From Fibrobacter sp. UWB13 (GTDB lineage Bacteria > Fibrobacterota > Fibrobacteria > Fibrobacterales > Fibrobacteraceae), in assembly GCF_900177805.1 (NCBI RefSeq), contig NZ_FXAX01000004.1, forward strand, positions 62,001 through 126,000: DNA of 64,000 nucleotides. Reading direction: 5' to 3'. How positions within the stretch are numbered: the stretch's first letter is position 1; every line of letters begins with the position of its first letter. Both the position numbers and the translations under genes were made by a program. A model generated the notes under the pieces. The model was not told where the DNA came from and searched no databases. It saw only the letters and a program-made list of their open reading frames with translations. Shown one piece after another: positions 9,340 through 18,290 of this stretch.

Positions 9340-11763
9340 CTAATTTTTGATACAGCGAACGGAAAGTCCATCATTCTTGTTGTTGCTATATAAAATTCTT
9401 ATACTATTGAGGGTGTAAGTCAAACTCGTCGCATACGAAGATTCAGCATCTTCCTCATCATCAGCCCAGAAATGCATGTAGCCACCCGCTTCTAAATATT
9501 TTCCAGTATGACTTCTATAACCTACAGGAATAGCAGAAAAACCATAAGTATCCGCATTTCTCGAATTATTATACCAACCAATTTGTGATTTTAACGCAGA
9601 GCCCCCAGTGCCATTACTTTCTGCAGTAGCAGATAACGTGAACAGCTCACTTTTATTAGGTAAATGCCAACCTTCAGGACAAATACCCTGCACGACACTC
9701 GGAATCGCACATTCATGACCATAACCGCAATCCCTAGCTGCTAGTTGCACAGAATCGATAGCTGCGCTCCAAGTATACAAACGACCAGCAACTTTACATT
9801 TTTCAGATTGATCTCCATAGCACCAACTCCGCCCTTTTAAACTTGGAGTTTTTACGCTGTCGGCATAGTTAAGGTTTTGTGCCATCCAAACTTGATTGCT
9901 GATTTTTACGGTTTTGTAAACTTGTCCGTCACGACTATCGACAAAAGAACCATATTCAATATTTGAATTTAAATATTTTTCTTTAGAAATACTCCAGTCA
10001 AATGTCTCACAGGATTCACGTTCTTCACTACACAACAAAGAGATTGATGAAGCAACCGGTTCATTTCTGACACAACGGACAGCATAATCATCGATTTTTG
10101 CACCGTATTGCATGAAGGCTTCATTAGATTCAAAATCCAAGAGCAATTTATACACATAATCGTAAGCTGAATCATCTTCAACATCAGTCGAAGTCCAAAA
10201 ACCAGCATTCTTGTTTATGTTTTTAAAAGCACCTTCATAATTCCTATTACCTACGGGTAAAGCACTAAAACCAAGTGGATCTGTATTATTTTTATTACCA
10301 AACCAGCCATCCTGTGACTTAAGAGCCTCTCCAGCCAAAGTAATATATCCACCACCTGCAATTACTAACATTTCATTCCATTCCGTCGTATCGGGCAAAT
10401 GCCATCCATCAGGGCAAACCCCCTGTACTGGGTATGCCGGAGAACACACCAAGCCATTTCCACATCCATTTTTAACAGAATCCATCGCAGCAGCCCAAGA
10501 ATAAAGGCGACCATATTTTTCGCAATAAATCGTACTATCATTATAACAGTAACTATTCTTCGCTTCATAATTCAAGTTCTGAGCCATCCACACTTGAGAG
10601 CCAATCTTTACAGTTTTGTAAACTTGTCCGTCACGGGAGTCGGTCATTTCACCGTAATTGATGTTTGGATTCAGGTAAGAGTTTGTCACACTGCTACTGG
10701 ATTGCTTCGCTTCGCTCGCAATGACGGAGGAGCTACTACTAGATTCCGGGTCAAGCCCGGAATGACGAGACGAACTGCTGCTAGAAGAGGGGAGATTCCC
10801 GCTCGAGGCGGGAAAGACAGAGCTACTACTAGATTGCTTCGTTTCACTCGCAATGACGTTACTAGAAGATGATCGGCTTTCACTGCTCAAGGTAACGCTA
10901 TCGCCATCCGCAAGTGCTTTCACGTACGTTTCGAATGCAGGTACAGAATCGGTGAGGTTCCAGCTTTCGATGTTCTTGCGGATTGTATCGAGTTTACCGG
11001 TAGCTGTAGCGTTTGTAGCCCAGTTTGCAATTTCCGTTTTTTCTTTATCATCCAATGAACCATTCTGCGATATTGCAACAGAATATTTATCCAAGCGTTC
11101 TGCAAGTTTCGCCTCATTCGCATTTGCCTGCACAAGCACACTCACGGCAAGGAGCGCCGCATTTCCATCGCCATTTTCAAAGATGTTCAAATCTTCGGAC
11201 AACGCATAATCGCCATTTACATTAAACGAAGCAAGCACTTCCTTTTCAGCTTGCTTTTTCGCATCAGCAAACGACATTTTTTCTTCTGACACGAGATGCA
11301 TCACGCGCTTGTATTCAAGTTCCGTGAGCATGTTGATATTCACATGTTTGCGGTCGCTCAAATCTGAAATTGCATGGAGAGTCACCTCGTCCGCCGACTT
11401 TTTACCCGTCACTTCATTGAAGTAATAACCGGTCACTTCGAACAAAGCGCATGTCGCCGAGAGGTTCACATCGTCAATGCCAAAGTCGCCCTTGTCGCTC
11501 TTGACCGTACCTTCGAAAATTTCACCGGTCAATTCCATCGTTTGGCAATCAATACCCTGCACCGTCACCGCAGAGCCCTTGACAAAAGGCCCCTTCTGCG
11601 AAACGCCCGCCACATCCAAATCCTTGACAGCGTAAATGCCTGCATCATCCGAAGAACCGCCCGCGACCTTGTCATCGGAGCATGCTGAAAACATCGACAA
11701 AAAAGCAAACGCCAACGCGAAAGCAAAAATATCCCCAAAAATTCTAAGCTCGTTTCTTTTCAT
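9340..11763 (-). CDS. Surface lipoprotein with two Fib_succ_major domains and a repeat-built linker (module A)
   Basis: 807 residues with lipobox MFSAC. The shared N-terminal domain (VAGVSQKGPFVKGSAVTVQG to about residue 280) is very close to that of the next gene, in places about 95% identical in DNA. The linker (about 290-365) is largely made of translated dispersed repeats: VIASETKQS, FPASSGNLP, HSGLDPES and VIASEAKQS separated by Ser runs. Two TIGR02145 domains follow (QVWMAQNLNYEAKNSYCYND...CPDGWHLPDTTEW; QVWMAQNLNYADSVKTPSLK...CPEGWHLPNKSEL), each ending in VRC. The ATG at 11763 overlaps the end of the regulator gene by 20 nt in another frame, indicating translational coupling. Likely anchored in the outer membrane; ligand unknown. 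Confidence 0.88.
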   Translation of the reverse strand: MKRNELRIFGDIFAFALAFAFLSMFSACSDDKVAGGSSDDAGIYAVKDLDVAGVSQKGPFVKGSAVTVQGIDCQTMELTGEIFEGTVKSDKGDFGIDDVNLSATCALFEVTGYYFNEVTGKKSADEVTLHAISDLSDRKHVNINMLTELEYKRVMHLVSEEKMSFADAKKQAEKEVLASFNVNGDYALSEDLNIFENGDGNAALLAVSVLVQANANEAKLAERLDKYSVAISQNGSLDDKEKTEIANWATNATATGKLDTIRKNIESWNLTDSVPAFETYVKALADGDSVTLSSESRSSSSNVIASETKQSSSSSVFPASSGNLPSSSSSSSRHSGLDPESSSSSSVIASEAKQSSSSVTNSYLNPNINYGEMTDSRDGQVYKTVKIGSQVWMAQNLNYEAKNSYCYNDSTIYCEKYGRLYSWAAAMDSVKNGCGNGLVCSPAYPVQGVCPDGWHLPDTTEWNEMLVIAGGGYITLAGEALKSQDGWFGNKNNTDPLGFSALPVGNRNYEGAFKNINKNAGFWTSTDVEDDSAYDYVYKLLLDFESNEAFMQYGAKIDDYAVRCVRNEPVASSISLLCSEERESCETFDWSISKEKYLNSNIEYGSFVDSRDGQVYKTVKISNQVWMAQNLNYADSVKTPSLKGRSWCYGDQSEKCKVAGRLYTWSAAIDSVQLAARDCGYGHECAIPSVVQGICPEGWHLPNKSELFTLSATAESNGTGGSALKSQIGWYNNSRNADTYGFSAIPVGYRSHTGKYLEAGGYMHFWADDEEDAESSYATSLTYTLNSIRILYSNNKNDGLSVRCIKN
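10699..10857 (-). repeat. Cluster of four dispersed repeat units inside a coding linker
   Basis: On the minus strand: a GTCATTGCGAGTGAAACG...CAATC unit (10832-10857), a CCCGCCTCGAGCGGGAATC palindrome (10794-10816), a GTCATTCCGGGCTTGACCCG...AATC palindrome (10742-10766) and a GTCATTGCGAGCGAAGCG...CAATC unit (10699-10725). All are translated in the same frame relative to their GTCAT ends and are separated by AGTAGTAGC-like Ser codons. Confidence 0.8.
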
Positions 11764-12616
11764 TTCTCTCTTCCTTATTTTTTAAAGCCTTGTTTGCAAC
11801 TTCTAAATTTTCGCTTATCGGGAATAGTTGCAAATTCAAACGGTACACGCGCTGCGTTTCGCTATTTTCCGTAGCAATCGCAATAATGCGGCGACGGCAT
11901 TCCAAAAGTTCCGTCTTGATTTTTTCGTAAGAATCCTGCGTCAGCCCAAGGACAACTCCCGACATGGAGCGTTCCGCAAGCGGCAAGTCCAAAGCCTTCA
12001 CGGCAAGCTCACCCATCTGGCGCTGCAAATCTTTCGCGGCAATCGGCACCGTATCCACGGAGCCCATCGATATGGACTTGTCCGTCTGTACGTAATTTCC
12101 ATTACGGTCTTTTTTCAGGAGATTCGCATCTTCCAAAAATTCAAGCGTTTCAACGGCTTCCGCTGTAGAAATTTTCGGTTTACACGCACGGGCCATTTCG
12201 GCAGGCCTTGCGCCAGGCATATTCGGGGCAAGCTCGCGGAGCAACGGATTTTTCCAAGACTTGTAGTAATCGAATTCTTCGCCACCGAGAACACGGATCT
12301 TATGCGCTCTAGCCAATGCACAGCGTTTTTCGAACGCCGCCATTTTGGCTTCGTCCCCTTTGGCATGGGCGTACGTCACCATCAAAACAAAATACGTCTT
12401 TTCGAATCCAGCAAGGCCCATGGCGTTCGCAACAGAACTTGCGGCACTAACGCTCAGATTCTTTTTTCCTTCAGCAACATACTTCAAAAAAATTGCCGAT
12501 GCGAAACCGGCATTCTGAGCAAACTCACGCCAAGTAAAAGCGGAGTCGCGCTTGCGTTCATCGTAGTAATCCTGGATGAACTTGCGATAATCTGTATATT
12601 CAACAATCGCCTTCAT
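11744..12616 (-). CDS. TIGR02147/DUF4423 regulator of module A
   Basis: 290 residues, the usual length of the Fsuc_second family. The N-terminus MKAIVEYTDYRKFIQDYY is conserved in the three other copies. Residues about 28-75 (TWREFAQNAGFASAIFLKYV, then EGKKNLSVSAASSVANAMGL) look like an XRE-type helix-turn-helix. The middle carries a winged-helix-like stretch (LEDANLLKKDRNGNYVQTDK) and the C-terminus the RRRIIAIA...VYRLNLQLFPISE signature. It is probably a DNA-binding cytoplasmic regulator acting on its own operon. First gene of module A; its 3' end overlaps the lipoprotein start. A TATATTTG box lies 5 nt before the ATG, so the transcript may be leaderless. Confidence 0.88.
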   Translation of the reverse strand: MKAIVEYTDYRKFIQDYYDERKRDSAFTWREFAQNAGFASAIFLKYVAEGKKNLSVSAASSVANAMGLAGFEKTYFVLMVTYAHAKGDEAKMAAFEKRCALARAHKIRVLGGEEFDYYKSWKNPLLRELAPNMPGARPAEMARACKPKISTAEAVETLEFLEDANLLKKDRNGNYVQTDKSISMGSVDTVPIAAKDLQRQMGELAVKALDLPLAERSMSGVVLGLTQDSYEKIKTELLECRRRIIAIATENSETQRVYRLNLQLFPISENLEVANKALKNKEERNEKKRA

Positions 12617-12652
12617 GATTACAAATATAGTTTTTCAATAATATTGGAATAC
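12617..12652 (-). promoter_or_regulatory. Module A core promoter with proximal operator half-site
   Basis: Minus strand: TATATTTG at 12622-12629, exactly 5 nt before the regulator ATG. The half-site (GGAATAC on the plus strand, 12646-12652) lies between this box and a TTTTTG element about 22 nt upstream, so a bound protein would compete with or contact RNA polymerase. The placement is the same in modules B and C. Confidence 0.5.
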
Positions 12653-12718
12653 AAAAATTGCCGTTTTTAGCCTAATTTTTACGTTTTTAGTCATTTTTAA
12701 ACGATTTTGCAAAATTTT

Positions 12719-12745
12719 AGAACACAAGTTGTATCCCTGGAATAC
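12719..12745. promoter_or_regulatory. Module A distal operator candidate
   Basis: AGAACAC (12719-12725), then an imperfect inverted repeat GTATCCC-T-GGAATAC (12731-12745). The right arm equals the proximal half-site at 12646-12652. It directly abuts the A-tract of the module B terminator. Confidence 0.5.
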
Positions 12746-12776
12746 AAAAAAAAGACCCGCAACCAAGTGTGGGTCC
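12746..12776 (-). terminator. Terminator of module B
   Basis: Minus strand GACCCACAC-TTGGTT-GCGGGTC followed by eight T, 23 bp after the stop of the giant GLUG gene. Confidence 0.8.
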
Positions 12777-12798
12777 AAGATTCGCTAGTGCAGGGAAC

Positions 12799-15700
12799 TT
12801 ACTTCTTCAGCAGCACAGCCTTTTCTACCGGCCTGTCACCGACATGCAAAATTCCGACGTAACGACCGCGAGCAAGTTCCGCAACATCGAGCGTCTCGAA
12901 ATAGTTGCCCGCAGTACGCTGTCCCAAGTCCGCTGTTCTCACCACACGTCCTTGCATATCGACGAGCGAGAACTTCACGGAAGCGGCTTTGGGGATTTCA
13001 AACAGAAGCGACAACCGAGTTCCTTGGAACATGGCAGCAAATCCAAAACCGCGTTTAACCGCAACATCAGGAATCCCGTTCGACTTGTTCAATTTCATCT
13101 CCGCTGTCGCCGGTGCACTCCAAAGCGTATCCGAGCTGAGCACAACGCCAACGCGATAAGTGAGATCGAACTTTCCGGAAGGCGACTTCGCTTTTGCAAG
13201 CGAATCGACCAAAGCACTGCTAGCAGAATCCAGCTTGAGCACCTTGACCGCAGCCGTATCCAAAATAATCGCCTCGTCAAGCAGCTTGTTACGAACGTTA
13301 TTCGCCAACGATTTATTGCTTTCGAATGAAACTGCCTCACCCGTAGCCACAGGCATATTCGGCATTCCACGCAACAGCGGATAGGTCACACCTTCTTTGA
13401 TATACCAGACCGAATCAAAGTCAAAACCAGTAAACGTCTTTTGCCTATGCAAGTATTCAGGAAACCAAAAAAGGCCTTCTCTGTTATGATTCTTGGGATC
13501 ATATTCGAAATAAACATTGTCCTTAACCACACAAGCAGACAAATCTGTAAGTTTTCGGTCTTCAGCATTTTTTTGGCACGGTCTCTCTGCGATGTAGGAA
13601 TTTTTAACTACTCCTGTATCCATTTTCACCCAAAACTCGTTTACGCCAATGGCGTACGAGTCTTCAATCAATCCACCATTAACATAAATAAAATAATTAT
13701 GGCCTTTGCCAAGAGAATACGATTTTCGAATATTTCCCTCATTGCTGTTTGCAAATGCACGCGAATTAGAGGTAGAATCTATAGAATTACCAATCGCAAA
13801 AGATTTTTCGATATTTCCCTTATTCGTACTAACAAATCCATAAAATGCCGTTCCCGTAGCAAAGCAGTTTACAACATCTCCAAAATTTTCCTGAACAAAA
13901 CCAGCTCCATTTACATCAACTGACGCATGCGAGTTGCGAATCACGCCATCTGCATTGACCTTTAAAGCAAAGCCCGCAACATCACGTCCTTTAATAGAAC
14001 CATTCGCCACGGAATTTTCTATGGTCCCGCGGTTTTCATTAACAAAGCCACTTCCTCCATTATATCTAGCATCAAAAACATCAACCCAAGTCGTGCAAGC
14101 CGATATCAAGCCTTTATTGGTTGTAACAAGTCCAGAACCATCTTTTATACTACCCTTAAAAGTACTATTACGTATGGTTCCTTCATTTTCATAAACCAAA
14201 CCACCATCAACATCAATCGTATCTGCAACAACTTTTACATAATCGACCAAGCCCTTATTTTCAAGGGCAAGTGCGGCGGACATTTTCAACCCCTGAGTTA
14301 CTTCCATACGCAAACTATCAACAACAGCATCTTCACCAATCGTATAGAACAAACCGCCGATACCTACAGAAACTATATCAATCCGTTTAATCGCGTGGCC
14401 CTTTCCATGGAACTTACCTGTAAAAACAATCGTTCCTTCATGTTCATATTTAACGCCAAAGTATGAATCATATTTATAATTTCCAAACGACAAGAATCCA
14501 CCCTCTTCATTAGAAGCAGAAGCATCAATATCATTTGCCAACTGATAAACAGACGACAACTTGTACTTACCATAGCCAATCGCTTTAAGGTCTTCATAAG
14601 TCTTGACTATGAACGGATCTTTTTCTGTACCGGAGCCCTTCATCTGGAATTTGGGATGCAATGTCGTCGGGCACGTATTTCCCATTGCAAACCATGCCAA
14701 CACAGGATAGCAAGACGAACTTGTCTGAGTCCACGTTGTTTGGAAATCCCAATTTTCATACGATGATATATCCAACATTTCTTTAGTCGTCATGGACTTG
14801 CCCACAGAGCTATTGTCGTATTCCCAAACTTCTCCATCGTAGTAAACAGACGTGAATGTCGATTTAGAAGTTTCGCCCATCACATTCCCGGTTTTGGATT
14901 GGCCTTGGACATGGCTTGCACAAGCGATATTTTTATATGTAGATGCAGAATCTATCCCAGCAAAACCACCAACATACGAATCGCCGGACACTCTAGCCAT
15001 GGACCAAGCATTCCAATAAAAAGTCTTTTTAGAACTTCCTACAAAAGATCCCACATATTTTTTTCCAGATACATTCGCTTCAGGATTGATATAGACATGT
15101 TTTGCAGAACCGCCTTCTTTTGCCCCTGCAATTACGCCGACATAATTATGGCCACTAATCGAGAGCGTATCCGTCAAAATGCTATCAATTACAGCCCCTT
15201 CGTCTAACCCCGCAATAGAGCCTACATAATTTTTTCCAACAATGGTATTATCAAAAAATGCCATATGGGAAATTTCCGATTTCGGATTCAATTTGGTAAA
15301 CAGGCCAACATAATCTTCCGACGGTCGATTTATCGTCAGATTGTAAATTCCAAACATTTCAGTGACCACTTTTTTCTCAAGTTGATGTTGTTGCTCACCA
15401 CCAATTAATTTACCACTAAAACCATCCTTTCCACCGATAGGTTCAAAACCAGCACAGACTCCATCAACACAGTTTTCTTCTGCCGATGCCGAAGCATTAA
15501 TCAAGTGAGTCAGCTTATAGACTTTATCCAAACCATACTCATATTTACCGATATATTTCAAATCCTCGTACGATGAAATAAGGTAAGGTCTTTCGTCCGT
15601 TCCTTCACCGTCCAAAATATTGATGGTTCCATCATCAACAAGCTTTCCGGGAAGCACCGCATCCGTCCCCTCGAAATAAGGATACGACTTGCCTTCTTGA

Positions 15701-18252
15701 ATGGTCCATACACCGTCAAAATCAAAATTCTCAAACGAGGCTTGACGCAACATTTCTTCACTCGAAAGCACAGTTCCTTCAGTCACATTCCTATTATAGG
15801 CATGGACTATCTGCGTCAGGCCGCCATCATAGTAAAAATTTTCAAATATGCCTTCACTATTGTTGATGTGATCCCCTATAACTCCATTTAGATTGTTTTT
15901 AGGACCTTTTAAGATACTAGCAGCATAAACGTTGTACACAGTATCGCCTATTAGCAATCTTGCATTGGAGCCACCGATAGCACCACCAACATCTTCATGA
16001 CCTTTGACAACACTCACCGCATAGCCATCTTTGAGGTAAGAGGCAAAACAGCCGATAAGGCCTCCAACATTTCTCGATCCTTTAACAGTGCCCGTGCTAC
16101 CCACCTTGAGAATGCTGTCTTTATACGCGGCACCAATAAGACCACCCACCTGATCATCCCCTTTAACATCACCATCATACGAAACAACATTACTTATAAA
16201 AGATTTCTCTATTTGACCGCCAAGCACACCAGCATATTCCCCACCACTAACTTTTGAATTTTTAAAGACAAGATTTTTTATTGATGATTGACTTGCAAAT
16301 CCGAAAAGCCCTGCATAAAATTGGTTTTGCGTATCGACAGTCAAACCTTCAATAACATGATTATTCCCTTCAAAGGTTCCCGTAAACGGTTTACGTTCTT
16401 CTCCAATAGGGGTAAAGTTTGAGGAAGAAGCATCGATATCTTCGACAAGTTCATAGTTCGCAAGCAACGGATGGCTAATGCTATTGCCTATTTTCTTTAG
16501 GTCTTCAAAAGTCGCAATTTCAATATGATTTGGCACAGCCATATAGCTGGTTGTTCCCCAAACTGTATCGGACTCATTGGCGTAACCGATTCTATAGCTG
16601 TAATAAATGGAATCCTTGGTTTCGTTCAAACGAACAAGTTCCAGCCACTTACCAAACAGTTCGTAACCGACATCTTTTTCAGCGGCAACTATAGGTTTCT
16701 CTTGCCATTTCGCCGCTTTTGTGGGGACAGCGACAGCAATAATATTTGCGGTAGCCTTTGCATTTTTACCCAAGTTCGCCAAATAAGGATAAGACTCGCC
16801 TTCATCAATATTCCAAATGCGTAAAGAATCTCCCGATATTTCTTCAAAAAAATCACACGCTTCATAAATATGAGACGTATGTCCTTCATATTCAAATTTA
16901 AAATTGCATTTTGACATTTCTTCCCATCCAGCAAAACTGGATAAATGCTTCATAGCAGCATCCGAAAGTCCAATACCCACTTCACTCGTATCAATCCCAG
17001 CCAAATCAACATTCCAATAGCAACTATTTACAGAATCCCCTTCGCTAAACCCGCTGACATATAAATACGCAGAATCCCTATCATTCGGCAATTCAATTTT
17101 CCCGACAGAATAACTCCCATAAATCGATCCCCAGTTACCACCTGCAAAGCTACCCGCATATAAATACTCGTTTCTCAATACTTTTACAGAGCCCATGGCA
17201 TACGAATATTCAATTTGTCCACCGCGAGAATTTTCACCGACCAAGCCACCAACAGTTCCATATCCCGTAACATTTCCCGTCGCGTAAGCTTCGGATATTT
17301 TAGCCTTGTTCAATCCAACAAGCCCACCAATACATTCCGAAAAGTATCCCTGATTAAAAGACATGATATCAACAGAGGCATAGCTCAGCTCAACAAAGCC
17401 ATCTTCATTCAACCCGACAAGGCCACCAATGTTCGACGCAGCCTTTTCAACCTCAGGAACAATAATCCCCGTAGCATAGCTTTTAGTAATTGACGGGTGT
17501 ACACGAGAATTACTTTCACCAACAAGACCACCTACATTCTTAGATTCTTTATTAATCCCTACAAATATTTCAACATCGGCAAAACTTTCTTGAACATGAC
17601 CTTCAAGGGTACCGATTAAACCACCCACATTTCTTCGACCTTGAACAACCCCTTCAAACGATGAGTTGCTAACAAATGATTTATTCGTTTCCAATTGACC
17701 AACAAGACCACCGACATAGCGCAAGCCTTCTACATGGCCATCCTTCACATGGACATTTGTAATTTGCCCCTTAGATAAGCCTACAACACCGCCAACATAA
17801 TCCGAATGAGGAGCGTAATCCGTATCATATCCACCATACACTCTCAAATGTTCGAATTTTAGATTGGATAAAGAACCTTCCAATTGTGCAATAAAACCTA
17901 CATAGTGAAGGCACGGTAGCCATATACGGAGATTCTTGATAACATGGTCTTGACCATCGATGCTACCGGAAAATGGGATAACAGCAGTCGAGTTTTGAAC
18001 TTGACCAATGGCAATAAAACTATTGCACACATGACCGTTACAGTATTCATGCTCCGATGCCGATGCATCAATATCTTTTGTCACGATGTAATTTGACGAA
18101 TAAAGATAGGCGTTCTTGCCAATAGATTTCAAATCTTCATAATCTTCAATTTGAAACGGCTTTGCTATGGAGCCGTCACCTTTCATAATGCCGTTCGCGG
18201 CAAATGCCTGAACAGCAAATAAAGCTACTGCAGTTGCAAAAATCAATCTCAT
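12799..18252 (-). CDS. Giant GLUG-repeat exoprotein with T9SS-type C-terminal domain (module B)
   Basis: About 1817 residues. Signal peptide MRLIFATAVALFAVQAFA, then four blocks opening PFQIEDYEDLKSIG, IEIATFEDLKKIG, PYLISSYEDLKYIG and PFIVKTYEDLKAIG, in the same order as in the 1215-6968 protein, each with DIDAS or INAS and many GLUG motifs (VGGLVG...SYATG). It ends with a sorting-type domain (VKFSLVDMQGRVVRTADLG, ARGRYVGILHVGD, VLLKK). The ATG at 18252 matches the AAGGAATGGTAAAAATATG arrangement seen before the 21744-23642 gene; an upstream ATG at 18273 is the alternative. Last gene of module B, 38 bp after the previous GLUG gene. Expected to fold as a long beta-helix exported through T9SS. 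Confidence 0.85.
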   Translation of the reverse strand: MRLIFATAVALFAVQAFAANGIMKGDGSIAKPFQIEDYEDLKSIGKNAYLYSSNYIVTKDIDASASEHEYCNGHVCNSFIAIGQVQNSTAVIPFSGSIDGQDHVIKNLRIWLPCLHYVGFIAQLEGSLSNLKFEHLRVYGGYDTDYAPHSDYVGGVVGLSKGQITNVHVKDGHVEGLRYVGGLVGQLETNKSFVSNSSFEGVVQGRRNVGGLIGTLEGHVQESFADVEIFVGINKESKNVGGLVGESNSRVHPSITKSYATGIIVPEVEKAASNIGGLVGLNEDGFVELSYASVDIMSFNQGYFSECIGGLVGLNKAKISEAYATGNVTGYGTVGGLVGENSRGGQIEYSYAMGSVKVLRNEYLYAGSFAGGNWGSIYGSYSVGKIELPNDRDSAYLYVSGFSEGDSVNSCYWNVDLAGIDTSEVGIGLSDAAMKHLSSFAGWEEMSKCNFKFEYEGHTSHIYEACDFFEEISGDSLRIWNIDEGESYPYLANLGKNAKATANIIAVAVPTKAAKWQEKPIVAAEKDVGYELFGKWLELVRLNETKDSIYYSYRIGYANESDTVWGTTSYMAVPNHIEIATFEDLKKIGNSISHPLLANYELVEDIDASSSNFTPIGEERKPFTGTFEGNNHVIEGLTVDTQNQFYAGLFGFASQSSIKNLVFKNSKVSGGEYAGVLGGQIEKSFISNVVSYDGDVKGDDQVGGLIGAAYKDSILKVGSTGTVKGSRNVGGLIGCFASYLKDGYAVSVVKGHEDVGGAIGGSNARLLIGDTVYNVYAASILKGPKNNLNGVIGDHINNSEGIFENFYYDGGLTQIVHAYNRNVTEGTVLSSEEMLRQASFENFDFDGVWTIQEGKSYPYFEGTDAVLPGKLVDDGTINILDGEGTDERPYLISSYEDLKYIGKYEYGLDKVYKLTHLINASASAEENCVDGVCAGFEPIGGKDGFSGKLIGGEQQHQLEKKVVTEMFGIYNLTINRPSEDYVGLFTKLNPKSEISHMAFFDNTIVGKNYVGSIAGLDEGAVIDSILTDTLSISGHNYVGVIAGAKEGGSAKHVYINPEANVSGKKYVGSFVGSSKKTFYWNAWSMARVSGDSYVGGFAGIDSASTYKNIACASHVQGQSKTGNVMGETSKSTFTSVYYDGEVWEYDNSSVGKSMTTKEMLDISSYENWDFQTTWTQTSSSCYPVLAWFAMGNTCPTTLHPKFQMKGSGTEKDPFIVKTYEDLKAIGYGKYKLSSVYQLANDIDASASNEEGGFLSFGNYKYDSYFGVKYEHEGTIVFTGKFHGKGHAIKRIDIVSVGIGGLFYTIGEDAVVDSLRMEVTQGLKMSAALALENKGLVDYVKVVADTIDVDGGLVYENEGTIRNSTFKGSIKDGSGLVTTNKGLISACTTWVDVFDARYNGGSGFVNENRGTIENSVANGSIKGRDVAGFALKVNADGVIRNSHASVDVNGAGFVQENFGDVVNCFATGTAFYGFVSTNKGNIEKSFAIGNSIDSTSNSRAFANSNEGNIRKSYSLGKGHNYFIYVNGGLIEDSYAIGVNEFWVKMDTGVVKNSYIAERPCQKNAEDRKLTDLSACVVKDNVYFEYDPKNHNREGLFWFPEYLHRQKTFTGFDFDSVWYIKEGVTYPLLRGMPNMPVATGEAVSFESNKSLANNVRNKLLDEAIILDTAAVKVLKLDSASSALVDSLAKAKSPSGKFDLTYRVGVVLSSDTLWSAPATAEMKLNKSNGIPDVAVKRGFGFAAMFQGTRLSLLFEIPKAASVKFSLVDMQGRVVRTADLGQRTAGNYFETLDVAELARGRYVGILHVGDRPVEKAVLLKK

Positions 18253-18290
18253 ATTTTTACCATTCCTTCTCATTTCATCTTATAAAAGCA

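Noticed and set aside
3732-9343. Plus-strand open frames of 181-406 codons
   Set aside because: They mirror the GLUG and lipoprotein genes in antisense frames, lack ribosome sites and give Ile/Arg/His-rich translations typical of shadows.
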